Shown here piece by piece: positions 19,937 through 31,777 of a stretch of 64,000 nt of DNA (position 1 is its first letter; every line of letters starts with the position of its first letter). The notes beneath the pieces were generated by a model. That model was not told where the DNA came from. It did no database searches and saw only the letters and a list, made by a program, of their open reading frames with translations. Source of the stretch: Buxus sempervirens (lineage: Eukaryota > Streptophyta > Magnoliopsida > Buxales > Buxaceae); the NCBI GenBank assembly GCA_947561395.2, contig OX387194.1:22058048-22122047 (forward strand). Direction: 5' to 3'. Both the position numbers and the translations under genes were made by a program.

Positions 19937-22060
19937 CAGCCCCTGCACCTCAGTGCAGGGGGTTGGCTTCCCTTTGCTTGTTCCCAAACCACTCTCCCAC
20001 ACCCAAGAGACTCCCTAACCCTACCCCATCACTCCTAAGGCCCTCAAAACCCTCTCAATCACCTCCAAACCCTTCCCTCCCCCTCTCTTTCAACTAGTAA
20101 CCAAGGAGGAGGCAAGAAGGCATTGTGGAGTTCAAAGAGGAGCCCCCAAGTGCTGTCTACGCCTCAAGGGACCCCCAACACCCTTCAAAAAGGGGTAAAT
20201 ACCTCAAGGTAAGCCTCCTAGAACCCTTTTGTATGACATATGTGAATATGGAATGAATGTGAGCCTCTTATTTTTCACATGTGTTGTTCCCATTTGTTCA
20301 AGCATTCTCCCCCTCTATTTTGTCCCCTTTCTCTTTATTTCTCTCATGATAATGGATTCCCATGGTGAGGGGAGGTGATCAAGTCAAAAGGAGAGGGAGG
20401 GCCCATGTCAACACAAGTAGAGGTCATTTTTGAGGCCACCTTTATCCCCTTTTTTTGTTTATTGTGTTTCATTTAACACAAGGAGAGTATGTTCTCCTTT
20501 CTTACATCTCATGTATCCTTTAAAGCCCCCCATCCCCTTCTATTGTGTCTCTTCTAACTCTCTTGAAGCATGATGTGCCATGATGGTATGACAGAGGTTG
20601 TTTGCATGAATCAGCATATGTGATCATTATGTGTTAAATGTGCACTCTAACATGTCTCATTCATTGTTTTGGCTAGTTTTGTATGCATACATTGAGCAGA
20701 AATCATCTTGCACATGAATAGAGCACTTAGCATGCATGCCTAGGGTTCTTTCCTTCTCATTTTCATTTTAATAGCATGAAAATTAACATGTTTAGCACAC
20801 ACATGCTAGTTCACTGATTTTAGCATGTCTTAGTATCTTCATTGCATGCTTCCTTGGAATATTTGATTGCTTGAATGTGCATATATGCGTGGTTTGGCTG
20901 GTTACCCTAAGGTTTGGACCAATCGGGTCACTTCCCCTCCTCCCCTCATGGAAGAAGGGAGGAAACTTTCCACACCAAAACAGGGGCACTTAAGGTCCTT
21001 GTTTAGCTTGGGTTTAAACTCAAAGTAAGGAAGGGAGAGGCCCCAAGCCTTCTCCCTCCTTTCCCTTTGGATAAACACCTAGAAAATAGGGTTTATCATG
21101 CTAAAAACCAATCTCGGAAGCCACCCACAGATGCATGCAGACACACATGGAATAGGGGCCCTTGCTCCCCTTTCGAAAATTGGAATTTTGTGGTTCTCGG
21201 GTCCCGCCCGTACACACAGAGCAGTTTGGCCCAATCCGTATGGGTCATATAGATTAGGTCAATTCGCATGCAATGTACGGGCAGCACACAGAAACATAAA
21301 AAATCTGATTTTCCGGGATTAATCATGATCAAGTCAATAATTAACCAACCTACCTTAACCTAATGAGGTTTCTGAGTAATCAGAGACCTCTCTTGGGGTT
21401 TGGGCCCATCCAAGGCCAATGATCCTTCCTTGTGGGCCTTCCAACAGGGCCCACAACCGCATTGCTCTAACCCATATCCATCTCAATGATGGGTCTCAAG
21501 CAACTTGGATAAGCCCATGGGCCTTCTCCAAGCCCAATGGACCCTCTCTTTAAAAATCTAAACCAACCAAAGTAACCTTGCATGTTTAAAACACTTCCAA
21601 ATCAAATGAACCAACTCCAAAAGGGGGTTACCTAATATAACCCCCAAATGGGACTTGGCCTTGACTTGAGCCCAAATTGGCATTTCCGTTGGCCATCCAA
21701 TGGGCCCACAACAAACCCAGATCACCTTAAAAAAAAAAAGATTAAAATCAAATAGAAGGGGACCCACACCACTCAGGTGGTCCCCACAAAGACTTCAAAT
21801 AAAAGTGCATATCTGAATAGGATTGGGTGAGAAACAAACGTTGACTCTAAACCAGGAAGATCTGTGGGACTTGTCATCCGACGGGGCAGACTGGGGTTTC
21901 TACGGGCTTCCCCGGACCATGACCGAGCGCTTAGACAGAGTCTCAAGCCACAGATTACTTAATAGACAAACTTCAAGAACACTGGTGTCTGCCTGCACCC
22001 CATCAGGTAGTGGCAAATCCAAATCCTGATTTCCCAAAAGGAGGCACGCACTCACGTGCA

Positions 22061-22659
22061 CCTAGACGTGCAGCCGGCGGATCAACGCGTGCACACCTGT
22101 ACAACCAGTTTATTCCCAAAATAATATCAAACCCAGAAAATTCCAATTCTATCAAGTCTCCTAGTAATTCTATCTGATTAATCCTGATCATGTAATCTCT
22201 ATAGATGATCTGGACTGCGGTAGTCTCACACAATGGTGTGTGTACAGATAACATGGAATCCAAGACAGTAGGTATAAGACCAATATGATGTGCACATGCA
22301 GGAGAAATAAAAGATCTAGATGCTCCAGAATCAAATAAACATACTACAGATCTACCATGAATAAATAAAATAGCTCCAAAAAGTTCTGGTGCCTCGGGTT
22401 CCTCTTGAACCTCTATTGCATAGACCCTAGCTGGAGGCCTTTGATCTGGCTTAGATGGTGCTCCTCTGCCCTGGTCTCTGTGCCTGTGGCTGTCCTTGTA
22501 CAGGTGCACTAGCTGTCTGTAGTCCCATCGGTGGACGAGTAGACTGAAGTGACTGGTAAGTAATTGGTAAAGGGCAACTCGAAATATGGTGTCCATGCTT
22601 GCCACATCTGAAACATGCTCCCAATGGTGCAATGCAAGGCCCTGGGATATGGAATTTGT
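22061..22659 (-). pseudogene. Gypsy X: gag zinc knuckle and protease, truncated
   Basis: On the minus strand, just after the B insertion, a CFRCGKHGHHISSC zinc knuckle (CX2CX4HX4C) is readable in one frame. Protease is readable in another: LFDSGASRSFISPACAHHIG carries the Asp-Ser-Gly catalytic triad, followed by FDIILGINWLYRC, the usual end of Gypsy protease. A frameshift therefore lies between knuckle and protease. Reverse transcriptase and integrase are absent; the element is cut at 22061 by LTR C3. The ORF at 22003-22782 joins this to unrelated LTR sequence at both ends and is not a real reading frame. Confidence 0.85.
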
Positions 22660-25600
22660 AATGCCCCGGTTCCGCGTCAATTTTTCCAGACCCAAGGAGT
22701 TATTGAATGTGTGTGCGCGCGTTGGGAACGCCGCACGGGAAAATTCGGAGTCGCCACCGCCTGATGGGGTGCAGGTGGACACCTAGGTGCCTAAGTTAGT
22801 CTATTTTGCGCTTTGGTCTGCGGCTTGAGATTCTAAGTAGGGTCTCGGTTGTGGTTTGGGGAAGTCCGCAGACACCCCAGTCCACCTCGTCGGATGACGG
22901 GTCCCGTGGATTCCCTGGTTTGAGTCAGCTTACTTTGGTCTCACTCGATTCCTAATCCGGCATGCCATTGGGTTAAGTTTGGCGGGACCACCTGGGTGGT
23001 GTGGGTCCCTTTAATTGATTTTATTTTGCTTAATTAGGTGATCTAAGTTTGACTGGGTGGGCCCCGTTGGAAGGCCCACGATGTCCTTGGTGGGCTTGGT
23101 TAAGCCCATGTGCCTCTGGTGGGTCTCTGCCTAAGCCTAGGAGGCCCTTTGGGCTTAGGTGTAATGCATTGATTTTACTTAGTTTATTCAAGTTGGAGCC
23201 TTAGTGATTTTCATGCAATTGGTCTGCCTTGGTTTGCAGGCCCCTGGGTGGGCCGCCATGATGGATGCCAAAGTGTTTTCAATTTATCTTTGTTTAAACT
23301 TGCCAAGATGTTTTGGACATTGGGCTTGGGGCCCATAGTCCAATTCCGGGCTTGAAAGCCCGAATTCCATGAAGTTAGGGTTTAAACCCACACTTGGTTT
23401 GGTTAGTGGGCTTTGGCGGGCCCGATAGGCTCTAGCCCTGGGTCTCGGCCAAACCATGCAATTCACATCATTCCGCACATCAAGGTTCGGGTGGGCAGCA
23501 TTGGGTTTGGCCCGCCCGATTCAATTAGTTCATTTTACTTAACTTACTTTTTTGCATGCTTTTGGATTTATCAGGCTTGGTGGGCCCCGTTGGAAGGCCC
23601 ACTAATATTCCGAGTTGGATTGGCGGTCCAGGTCCCAAGTTGGGTTTCCGGGTGACCCGGAAACCCTATTGGTTTGCTTAGTTTGGTAAAAGTGATCACA
23701 AAATTCGGCCAAGGACAAAAAATCCTGAAAATGACATTTCTGCCGAGTATCCGGCCTTAGTTGCCGAATACACACAAGCTTTAGGTGATCCGGCCTGAGT
23801 TGCTGGATCACCACAGAATTGCATTTTTCGGGCTTTGCCAAATGGGATGCATCTGTGGGCTTCTTGGGGTCTTTCTACAAGTCATGTGGGCCCTTGGGAA
23901 GGCCCACATTGGTTCAGGTTTTGGGGTACACCCCCTTTGGTTTCCTTTGGGGCTTCTTGGCTAAGGCAAGGGGCTAGCCATGGGTGCATGGGGCATGTTG
24001 CTCCCCTCCTTCCTTCCCAACAACTACAGCAGCAAGGTGGGTATCTTGGCACCCCCACCTGAGTGTTTTCACTTCACCCGGCAAATGACATATCCAATCC
24101 CAGCAACTAAGGATCCTGTAATACAATGACATAACACCAGCACCCAAAATACAGAACCATGGAATAGCAAAAAAAAAACAACAGCTAATAGGGGAGGGTT
24201 AGGCAATTGCTAGGTGAGTGAGGGGCGCATGGGGTTTGCGGGGAGGGGCTGCCTTCATGCAAGGTTCTGATGGGTTGGTTTTTAGGAGCCTAGACAGGTG
24301 GGTAACCTTGCTAGGAACAGCAACTGTTCCAGGGGACTTAGACACACAAAATCAGCAAGCATAGAGGAGGTAAGGGGATCAATCTCACATGCTCAATACA
24401 GCAAGTCACGTGAAAAAGAAAGCATGATCTCATATTTGAAATCAGTGAGATAAAACAGAGAAGGGGCATATTCACATGCAGCAAATTAATGGGTTGGTCT
24501 TGGGGAGAGCACGGGCCCTTGGTTAGGCTTGCTGGAGATTCTGGAACAGCAACAAGCAATAGGGATTTGTTGTTGTCCCCACAGCAGCTCGCATGGGTCT
24601 TGGGAGGACTCGAACAGCAAACCTAAAGGGGGCAAAGGGGATGGGGATCATGCATTCACATGCATCTCCGAGTACAACACATGGTGGAGGGGTTAGGGGA
24701 GCATGATATTCGCGTGAACACAGCGAGTTGCATGGAAGGGAGAACATGCTTTCATATCTGAGAACAGAAAATTAGCATAAGTGGATGAAGAAAACTTGGC
24801 TGTGGGTTAATGGGCTAGGCTTGGTAAGTGAAATAAAATAAAATGGAGCTAGGAATCAGGCTCATGGGGGGTGCATGGGGTTAGCAAACTTGCTGGGAAC
24901 AGCGGTAGCATAAGGGCTTGCTGCTGTTCCCAGCAGCAGCTCATATGGACTAGCATAAAGGGGGTTGTGGGGGTGAAGGGGAAACATGCTTGGCACCTCT
25001 TAGCATCAGCAAAACAGGAGAAGAAAAGCACCAAACAACACTAATTGCATGTAAGGATATGGAGTCTAACTTACATCTAAACATATCCACAAGTTGGCAA
25101 CCAAACTCACACCCAAAAGCAAAGGACATGTGAAAGGCATGCATGGGGCAACCATAGCAAAAGGGAACAACAAACAAGAGGAGGGTACGACCAGCAAGGA
25201 AAAGAAAACAGAAAAATTGAGAAGAGAGAAAAAAGAATCAAGAAGGGAAATGGGGCTTATGTTGGGATACATTAGATGGTACACCAAGAAGGAACATGCT
25301 CCTTCTAAACGATGCTTGAGATGACCCATGGACAGCCATCAAAGGACACTAAAAATAATATATAAAGGAAACTCCCATGCTCCCTAAAAAAGGCCTACGT
25401 GGACTTCTTGCTGGCAGTGGCTTTCATGCCATGAAGAAGATGGTAAAGGCATGGTTGCACCACCATGGAAGTGTTCATGCTAAGCAAGAAGAAAATAGTA
25501 GGAAAGGTGGCAAAAAAAATCTAATTTTAATATATGTTAAACTACATGTGACCGGGAACCTCACCTGAGGGTTCTTGAGCTTTGGAGTAGGGGGGAGACC

Positions 25601-25847
25601 CCTTCTTGAAGTTGGACAGCAGCTGGAGCTAGCTTCTCCTTGCACCAACAGCAACTACTCACCTTCTTGTTGTAGTGTGAGGCCAAGGAATGAAGGGGGA
25701 AGGAGGGTGGAAGTGAATCGGGTGGTGTGGGGAGGTGATGGAGAGCAAATGGAGGTTAAAGAGGCAAGATTCAGATGGGAACAAGTGGTGGAAGAAAGCT
25801 GAGAAACAGCAAAAGAATCCAAACCCCGGCCAGAGGTGGCTGCTGGG

Positions 25848-25855
25848 CTTTTATA
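25848..25855 (-). promoter_or_regulatory. TATA box of LTR C1
   Basis: TATAAAAG in minus sense, immediately downstream of the hairpin array. Confidence 0.65.
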
Positions 25856-25867
25856 GACAAACTTAAT

Positions 25868-26112
25868 GTATCCGGCATTAAATGCCGGATACACTGCATG
25901 TCCTTTGTATCCGGTATTTAATGTCGGATACACTGAACCTCCTTTGTATCCGGCATAAAATGTCGGATACAAACAAAATCATTTCAAAAATTTAATGCCG
26001 CCGCGAATTTGTTGGGGAATTGACGCGAATTTCGCCGAGCAAATCTTTGTATCCGACATTTGAGTCCGGATATGAAGAGGAGCAAGTGTACCCGGCATAT
26101 TTGGTCGGATAC
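25868..26112. repeat. Array of five U3 hairpins in C1 (arms GTATCCGGC...)
   Basis: 25-nt inverted repeats at 25868-25892 (12-bp perfect arms GTATCCGGCATT/AATGCCGGATAC), 25907-25931 and 25946-25970, at an exact 39-bp period. Two more degenerate copies lie near 26047-26071 and 26088-26112. Confidence 0.9.
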
Positions 26113-26896
26113 AAATCGAAAAATTACGGATTTGCCCCTCGACTTGACCGATTTGACCGATTTGACACTTTTGGATATCTATGGATTGCCCCCTGCGAAT
26201 TTTTGCTTTAAACCTTGGGATATTTTGCATGTTGGATATTTACGGATTGCCCCTCGAGATATTTTCTTGCACCACTCGCCACGTGTGCGGCTTTTTGCCA
26301 CGTGTGCCGCTTTCTGGGTTTTGCTGCTCGGAAACTTCGACAACTCATATCTCCTTCGTCCGAACTCCGATTTGAGCAAACTCAGTTGCGTTGGACTCGT
26401 ATCGGAGCCCTCTACCCAATGACATAGAGCTAAGCACCTGGCTCGGGGTTTAAAAAAAGTCAACTTTCGGCTCACCCTTCAAGTTTGACCAGCCTGCAGA
26501 ACCTTCATCCGGACTCTGATTCCAGCAAACTCAGTTGCGTTGGACTCATGTCGGGATTCTCTATCCATTGAGATAAATCAAGGTAGCCAATCATCACTTG
26601 ATTAAAAGGTCAAATTTCGACCCCTCAGGGTTTGCCTAAGGTTTTGCATTTCCGGCTCTTCCGGGAGCGCAAAAATGAGGTGCTTACAATGTGGCCAAAG
26701 CAACTAAAAATAGAGTAATTTAAAACTTTTACTATGTTCACTATCAGAGTAAAGTGCGGAAACATGTAACAATGTTCATTAGTAATTAATGTTTAACATT
26801 TACATAATTTTCTAAACTCATTAAAACTATTCTACAACTAGAAATACTACCCCATTTACAAACTAGCCCAAGGCTTGCCGTCCTCGCCAAGAGTAC

Positions 26897-26933
26897 CTAA
26901 AAAATGGGAAAACTAGAGTGAGAATAAATCTCA
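26897..26933 (-). other. Hairpin plus 3' splice-acceptor-like module in LTR B
   Basis: Minus sense: TGAGATTTATTCTCA (26933-26919), 5-bp stem and 5-nt loop, 3' arm continuing as CTCACTC. TTCCCATTTTTTAG ends at 26897, 22 nt after the stem, followed by GTACTCTTGGCGAGGACGG. Confidence 0.6.
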
Positions 26934-29199
26934 ACAAGTAGCAATGTGCATGGGGTAAAACAGTCCATAAATTTTTTTATACAAACTAAGTCATGAGGTG
27001 AAACGATAAAACAAAATCATGATAATATATCCAAAGCAATTATCAAACCAAACATGTGTGACATGACAAGACTCATGAGCTGAAGCCACTTAATAAGCTA
27101 TTCCTGTCCCCATTTTCGCCACCTCACGACTTACATGATAATGGAGCCAGCAACTGCGGATTATCCATTCCTCCGTCAACCATCAATGAGGATCACCCCC
27201 GAGATACACGGATAGGCTAGCGCGTACAATCCAAGTCAACAACAAATAAGTAACCAGGGGAATACCAATCCGATCATAGATATATGGATCGCCGACAAAC
27301 ACGGCTAATACCAATTCCTGTGCAAGTCACAAGTAAACTACAAGCACAGCCAAAATATAGCTCTCAGGTGCAAGTCACAAGTAACCTAAAACATGACCAA
27401 TATAAAGCTCGTGTAAGCTGATGTCCCATTGAAGCACACTGTGGTAACCCAAATAAACCACTGTCGAACAACTCGGCTAAGAAACCAATAACCAATATAA
27501 ACCATTGCCGATCAACAAACTCGTCTAAGACCAGGTCGAGGTAACACGATGGTCTGGATTGCTGCCCTCATCGAAAACACGACGGAATGTATACTGGGGA
27601 ATAACTAACAAGAATAACTTACCAGACAATTTCATTTCACTTCCTAGCTAAGTTATGAATCCATACTAAGCACTACCCGCTAGACACAACTCACAATCAA
27701 CAACATTTAATAACTTGATAATGCGTAAAATCAATAACAAACCCCCATATGAGGAGACACCAAACGTGTCGAATAATGTGTCCACAATCATCACCAAAAT
27801 CCCGGTTGCAAATCAACAAATATTTAAAATAACCAAAATTAGGTCTTAAACAGAGTTCCAGGTCTCTAAAACAAGATAGGTATGAAAACATGTACAATTT
27901 CTTAATGAAAGGTTCAGAATGTGTTTTTTCAATGTGGGCATCCTTAAATCATCCTTCTTTAATCAATAAACAAGTTAGAATTTCACTCCTATAAGTTTTA
28001 CTCAACTTCTACACCTTAGTCACACTTATTTTTGTAATTCATTCAATAGTGTTTCCATTTACCTCATTAATACCCTAGACTCCAAAACTTATGAACAATG
28101 TTATTGATTCCTCCCAAAGGTTAATCTAGGTCTAATATGATATGTTAGACAATGTTTCATTCCTAAATTCCAATTAAAATTAAGCTAAGTTCACACATTC
28201 CACCTAACTAGACTACTTTGGTTCTAGATTGCATTCATTGTTCCAAATAATTATTCTTTTACCCAATTTTTATTTTGCACTTCCTGCATCTCAAATTATC
28301 CTAATTACAGGTGTTACTACTTTAAAATTCCCAGAAAATTATTAAAAATGAATTTGGGCGCAAATATCTAAAAGCTGGAAATTCTGTCAGATGCAGCACA
28401 AACGGGCGCTCGAACGGTCTATCGGGCGTGCTCCTACTGGTAAGACTATTCTTTGACCACTCGCAATGTCGCTCGAGCGGTGCTTCAGGCGACGGGTTTC
28501 TAGCGCTCAGCCAAATACACTGTTTTCTGGGTTTTGCTGATTTTCCGAACTTTATAAAATCTCCATGGTTTTAGGATTGTTCCTAACTCTTATTTTCATT
28601 CCAAATTGTTTCTGAAACTACTCTAACCTAATCTCAATAACTAAAATTTTGTCTAAGTTTTACCCCATTAATTCAATCTCCTATAATCAAAACTTTCCTA
28701 GTTTCTTAAAGAAAGTTTATAATACAAAATTAGGTTTTATAAATCACCAAACTTTTCAAACGAATTCTAACTCAAATTTAACCACGATCAAACATCCAAA
28801 ACACAAGAAAATCATGCAAGTTCTCCAGTTTCAAAGGGGTTTGCTACTTGGCTCTTTGTATGCAACCAGATCTGCCACAAATCCCTAACTGTGTACCCAT
28901 TTTTTGAGCTCGATCGCACCACTTTAGGCTTCTCCAAATCCAATCTCCACCGTTCAGATTGAAATCCCTCATGTGTAGATCAAAACCTCAAAATTTCATG
29001 TTAAACCAACGATTGGATTTCTCTAGAGCTCAGTTCGAACCTTGCTGGTCGGCCATCTGCAGTCTCCTCTTTCTTCAATAAACCCTCTTTTCTTATCTCT
29101 CTTCTTTCCTCTATTTTCTCCAAACCTAGGCACGAATTTCCCTTCTCTTTTCCCCTCATTTTGGTCTATTTTCAAAACCCTAAACTCTCTTAAAGTTAC

Positions 29200-29208
29200 C
29201 TTTTTATA
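29200..29208 (-). promoter_or_regulatory. TATA box of LTR B
   Basis: TATAAAAAG in minus sense preceded by GGTGAGCC, matching B' at 5790-5797. Confidence 0.55.
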
Positions 29209-29704
29209 GGCTCACCTCAATAGCAACCCTAATAGGTCACCCTCACTTTAAATTTTAAACTATTACCTCCTCTACCCCTCTTCCTAATTACTTCCCTTAA
29301 ACTCTCTTTTAAAAAGCTTTCTAATGAATTTCGTGCTAATTCTCATCCTAAATTTTCAATTCTAATTAGACACTTATTATCTTTCCATATTGCCAAAATT
29401 AAGGACTCTAAATAATATAATTACCATTAGGCCCTTAATCCTTCTCTTAAACCTTAAATTTCTTATCTTACATTTAGCTAAACTAAAATTTGGTCTAGTT
29501 TAATTTATTAACTTAATAGTTAATTATCTTATTCCTTCCATGAATTTAACTAATTGGAAATGACCAAATTACCCTTCTCCTTAATTTCCTTACTTAACCT
29601 TGAAATTTCTTCCCAATTCTTCAACTATTATTATTCTTAGTATTTCCTCTAATTTATTCCTTATTTATTTATTTATTTTATTTTAGGAAAATCCAGGGTT
29701 TTAC

Positions 29705-30664
29705 AGAATCTCTGGCACCGCTGGCATCTAGAAGGTCCTGATCTACTCCCTGACCATTACTACTCTGAACCTCTAGCCTCGGCCTCTTGTCTGTAAGAAC
29801 AAATGTCCTTTGTGGGGTTGGCCTGTATGGAACTCTATCTTTTTCCCGAATCTGGTCGCCTTTCTGAAATCAACCGCTCTGCCCTCTCGGCTCTACAGAC
29901 TTGCTCAGCATATTGGGTGCACTTCATAACTGACACCGTATCCTTAATATCAACTCTTAATCCCTGCTCAAAGTGCTGGATCCTCTTTACCTCATTAGCT
30001 ACCATGTGAGGCGCAAATCAAGATAACTCATCAAATCGAGCCTCGTACTGCAATACAGTCTGACCTCCCTGGACGATGTACATAAACTCTTTCGCCTTCT
30101 GCCAGCGAAAGTTTGTAGTGAACTATCGCTCATAGAAGATCTCTCTGAATCTCTCCCAGGTGATTTGACATCCTGGGTCAGTCCTCCTTCTCACAAATCG
30201 CCACCAATGAACTGCCTCTCTCTCAAACATGAATGTGGCCAATCTGACTCGCTTATCTACTGGGCACTCCATGCCCTCAAAGATCCACTCGATCTTCAGC
30301 ATCCATCATTCTGCCTCCATGGGATCTACCTGTCCCCCAAAGATGGAGGTCCCATTTTGCGAAACCTCTCTAATTCCTTAGCAAAATCTTCCTCATCTCT
30401 CCTGGGAATTCTATCCTCTCCCCTGTTCCTCTCAACTCTATCTATCATCCTAGCAACAGCTGCAATAGCCCTCCAGACATCCTCTTGTGGAGCAGGAATG
30501 GGTGGAGGTGGTGGAATAGGCCGCTCAACATGATCCCCAGTAGGATAGTCCATTCGTGGCTCAGTCTGTGGTGCAATTACCGGCTCAGGCTCTATAGTTG
30601 GTATCTCTCTAGTAGTGCGTGCAGGTCTACCTCTGTTTTTAGAACGAGTATTCATGATGATCAA
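29705..30664 (-). pseudogene. Gypsy X gag, broken
   Basis: The gag starts with MNTRSKNRGRPARTTREIP, proline-rich, then an Arg/Glu-rich helix. It continues after a frameshift into the capsid-like retrotransposon gag domain, recognisable from MEAEWWMLKIEWIFEGM, AVHWWRFVRRR and FREIFYERQF. A TGA interrupts the frame around 30020, where an arginine codon is expected. The downstream zinc knuckle and protease lie at 22061-22659 beyond the B insertion. The layout (basic, proline-rich start; gag domain; CCHC; protease) fits Tekay/Del-like chromoviruses, but without integrase this is tentative. Confidence 0.85.
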
Positions 30665-30797
30665 TCACTACAAAGAAAACGAAGCACAATTAGATTAAAG
30701 ATCTCTCATCCTAGAAGATAATTTGATGGTGCTATCTAGCGTATTACACATTCACATATCAACCTAAGGTCTTCTACCTAAGGTTGGGATCCTATTT

Positions 30798-30809
30798 GCT
30801 CTGCTACCA
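30798..30809 (-). other. Primer-binding site of Gypsy X
   Basis: Minus sense TGGTAGCAGAGC, one mismatch from the initiator tRNA-Met type, four bases from the LTR end at 30814. Confidence 0.75.
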
Positions 30810-30813
30810 CCTC

Positions 30814-31777
30814 TGTAACGCCCCGGATCCGAACCTCGTATCCGAACCCGGAGTGTTAAAGTAACAGTGGCCCAAAAGGATGCTGAATCAGACAATAATT
30901 AAAATTGAACTTTATTCATAATCAAAGAGCAGAAGAAAAATATGAAATCTAAATAAAAGCGTGGATTACATAAATCAAAGTATCCAATCATAACTACCGA
31001 TCAACAGCAATCATCAATTAAAACTGTCTGGTATGGGTTTAACTACAGTGCCCTAAAATAACCAATGATCAACTACTATAAATCTCCTACTCAAATTAAC
31101 ATCAAAATAATAAATATCGCTAATCCTACATAGTAAAGTAATCTTCTTCTTTGTAATCAGAATAGTCCCCTCGCGAATCAGGTTCCGCAATGTCCTCACC
31201 AAGATAATCTGAAAACAAATCCGATAAAATAATGTGAGATAATAAAATCTCAGCAAGTAGCCATGTAGAAAAGAAACATTTATATAGTTCTAAATATGCA
31301 AACGAATAATTAGATTAATCTAGCAATTCAAAGCTCAAAAACAAGCATTCACGATAAGTCTTGCAGGTCTCATGAAATAGAGAATAAGGAAATGACAAGC
31401 TATGCCAATATGCTACCTAACCGATTTATAGGTGGACCAACCGCTACCGATCAGGTTATTCAACACCCAACGGAAGAACTCAACCGTTATCGGAGTGAGT
31501 TAGCATGTACGGCTCAACCAATCCAGGAGTGGGTAACGTAACAACCAACCAACCCAAGAGCGGTACCATCCTCGAGATGATGGAATGCCTATGACCCAGA
31601 ATCCAAACTCTAATAACATTTCACATACTAGCTACTCTATGGATCTATGTAAGAGCTAAGCCCACTCAACAGTGGCAAACCAAAAACAATCAATTTAGAT
31701 GCCGGAAATAACATTATTAATCCACAAGACAACTCCAAGATACATGAAGGAAACCCAAGTCTCAAACTCAAGCTACA
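30814..31777 (-). mobile_element. 5' LTR of Gypsy X, 3' portion only
   Basis: The LTR end GGGGCGTTACA (minus) at 30814 directly precedes the primer-binding site and gag of X. About 960 bp remain before LTR C2 begins at 31778, so U3 and the promoter are missing or displaced. It contains the same hairpin-acceptor module as the A, B and D LTRs (31209-31251). The ends and general design match family A, but most of the sequence differs. Confidence 0.75.
31209..31251 (-). other. Hairpin plus 3' splice-acceptor-like module in LTR X
   Basis: Minus sense: TGAGAT-TTTATT-ATCTCA (31251-31234), 3' arm continuing as CTCACATT, then GGATTTGTTTTCAG ending at 31209, 25 nt after the stem, and ATTATCTTGGTGAGGACATT. 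Confidence 0.6.

Larger units (their letters stand above)
19830..22060 (+). mobile_element. C-family LTR, copy C3, 5'-truncated
   Basis: Plus orientation. It starts within U3, upstream of a perfect 12-bp-arm hairpin (19864-19890) and a TATA box (19929-19936). The leader is followed by CTCAAG|GTAAGC at 20209. The distal part (about 21840-22060) is related to the reverse complement of C1 around 22712-22950, sharing the CACCCCATCAGG block and the sequence around GTCATCCGACG. It ends near 22060 at CACGTGCA, next to the Gypsy X protease remnant. No target duplication was found, and the first part of U3 is missing where Copia-1 begins. Confidence 0.65.
22712..26688 (-). mobile_element. Solo LTR C1 (C family), 3,977 bp, nested in LTR B
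   Basis: Minus-sense start TGTAAGCACCTC at 26688; the end is CGCGCGCACA at 22712. A perfect 5-bp duplication ATGTG flanks it (22707-22711 and 26689-26693). It has five hairpins with GTATCCGGC arms (25868-26112), a TATA box at 25855-25848 and a donor-like CAG|GTGAGG at 25564, about 290 nt after TATA. It has no coding sequence: the many ORFs are short, lie in all frames and show no domain. A TGGCGACTCC word near 22755, reminiscent of a Tat-type primer-binding site, lies inside these boundaries, so an alternative LTR end at 22762 was considered. Confidence 0.85.
22660..29704 (-). mobile_element. Solo LTR B (Gypsy-type) inserted in Gypsy X and itself split by C1
   Basis: Minus-sense start TGTAAAACCCTGG at 29704 and end GGGGCATTACA at 22660, flanked by GAATT (22655-22659) and GAATC (29705-29709), a 5-bp duplication with one difference. 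LTR C1 occupies 22712-26688 with one copy of its own duplication, leaving about 3.06 kb of B. Features in minus sense: TATA (29208-29200), a degraded donor-like CAAGTAGCAAC near 28850, GCGCTCGAACGG/CGCTCGAGCG island (28499-28405), and a hairpin-acceptor module (26933-26897). No internal retrotransposon genes. Confidence 0.85.

Noticed and set aside
22755-22764. TGGCGACTCC as a primer-binding site ending C1 at 22762
   Set aside because: The alternative end at 22712 gives a perfect 5-bp target duplication (ATGTG), which is stronger evidence; the motif then lies inside the LTR.
22003-22782. 259-codon ORF as one protein
   Set aside because: Its first part is LTR B/C1 sequence, the middle is Gypsy protease and the end is LTR C3; the frame is accidental across junctions.
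25868-25970. CRISPR-like array (regular palindromic repeats)
   Set aside because: Only three exact-period copies, plant context, no unique spacers beyond short linkers; it is a promoter-proximal hairpin array of an LTR.
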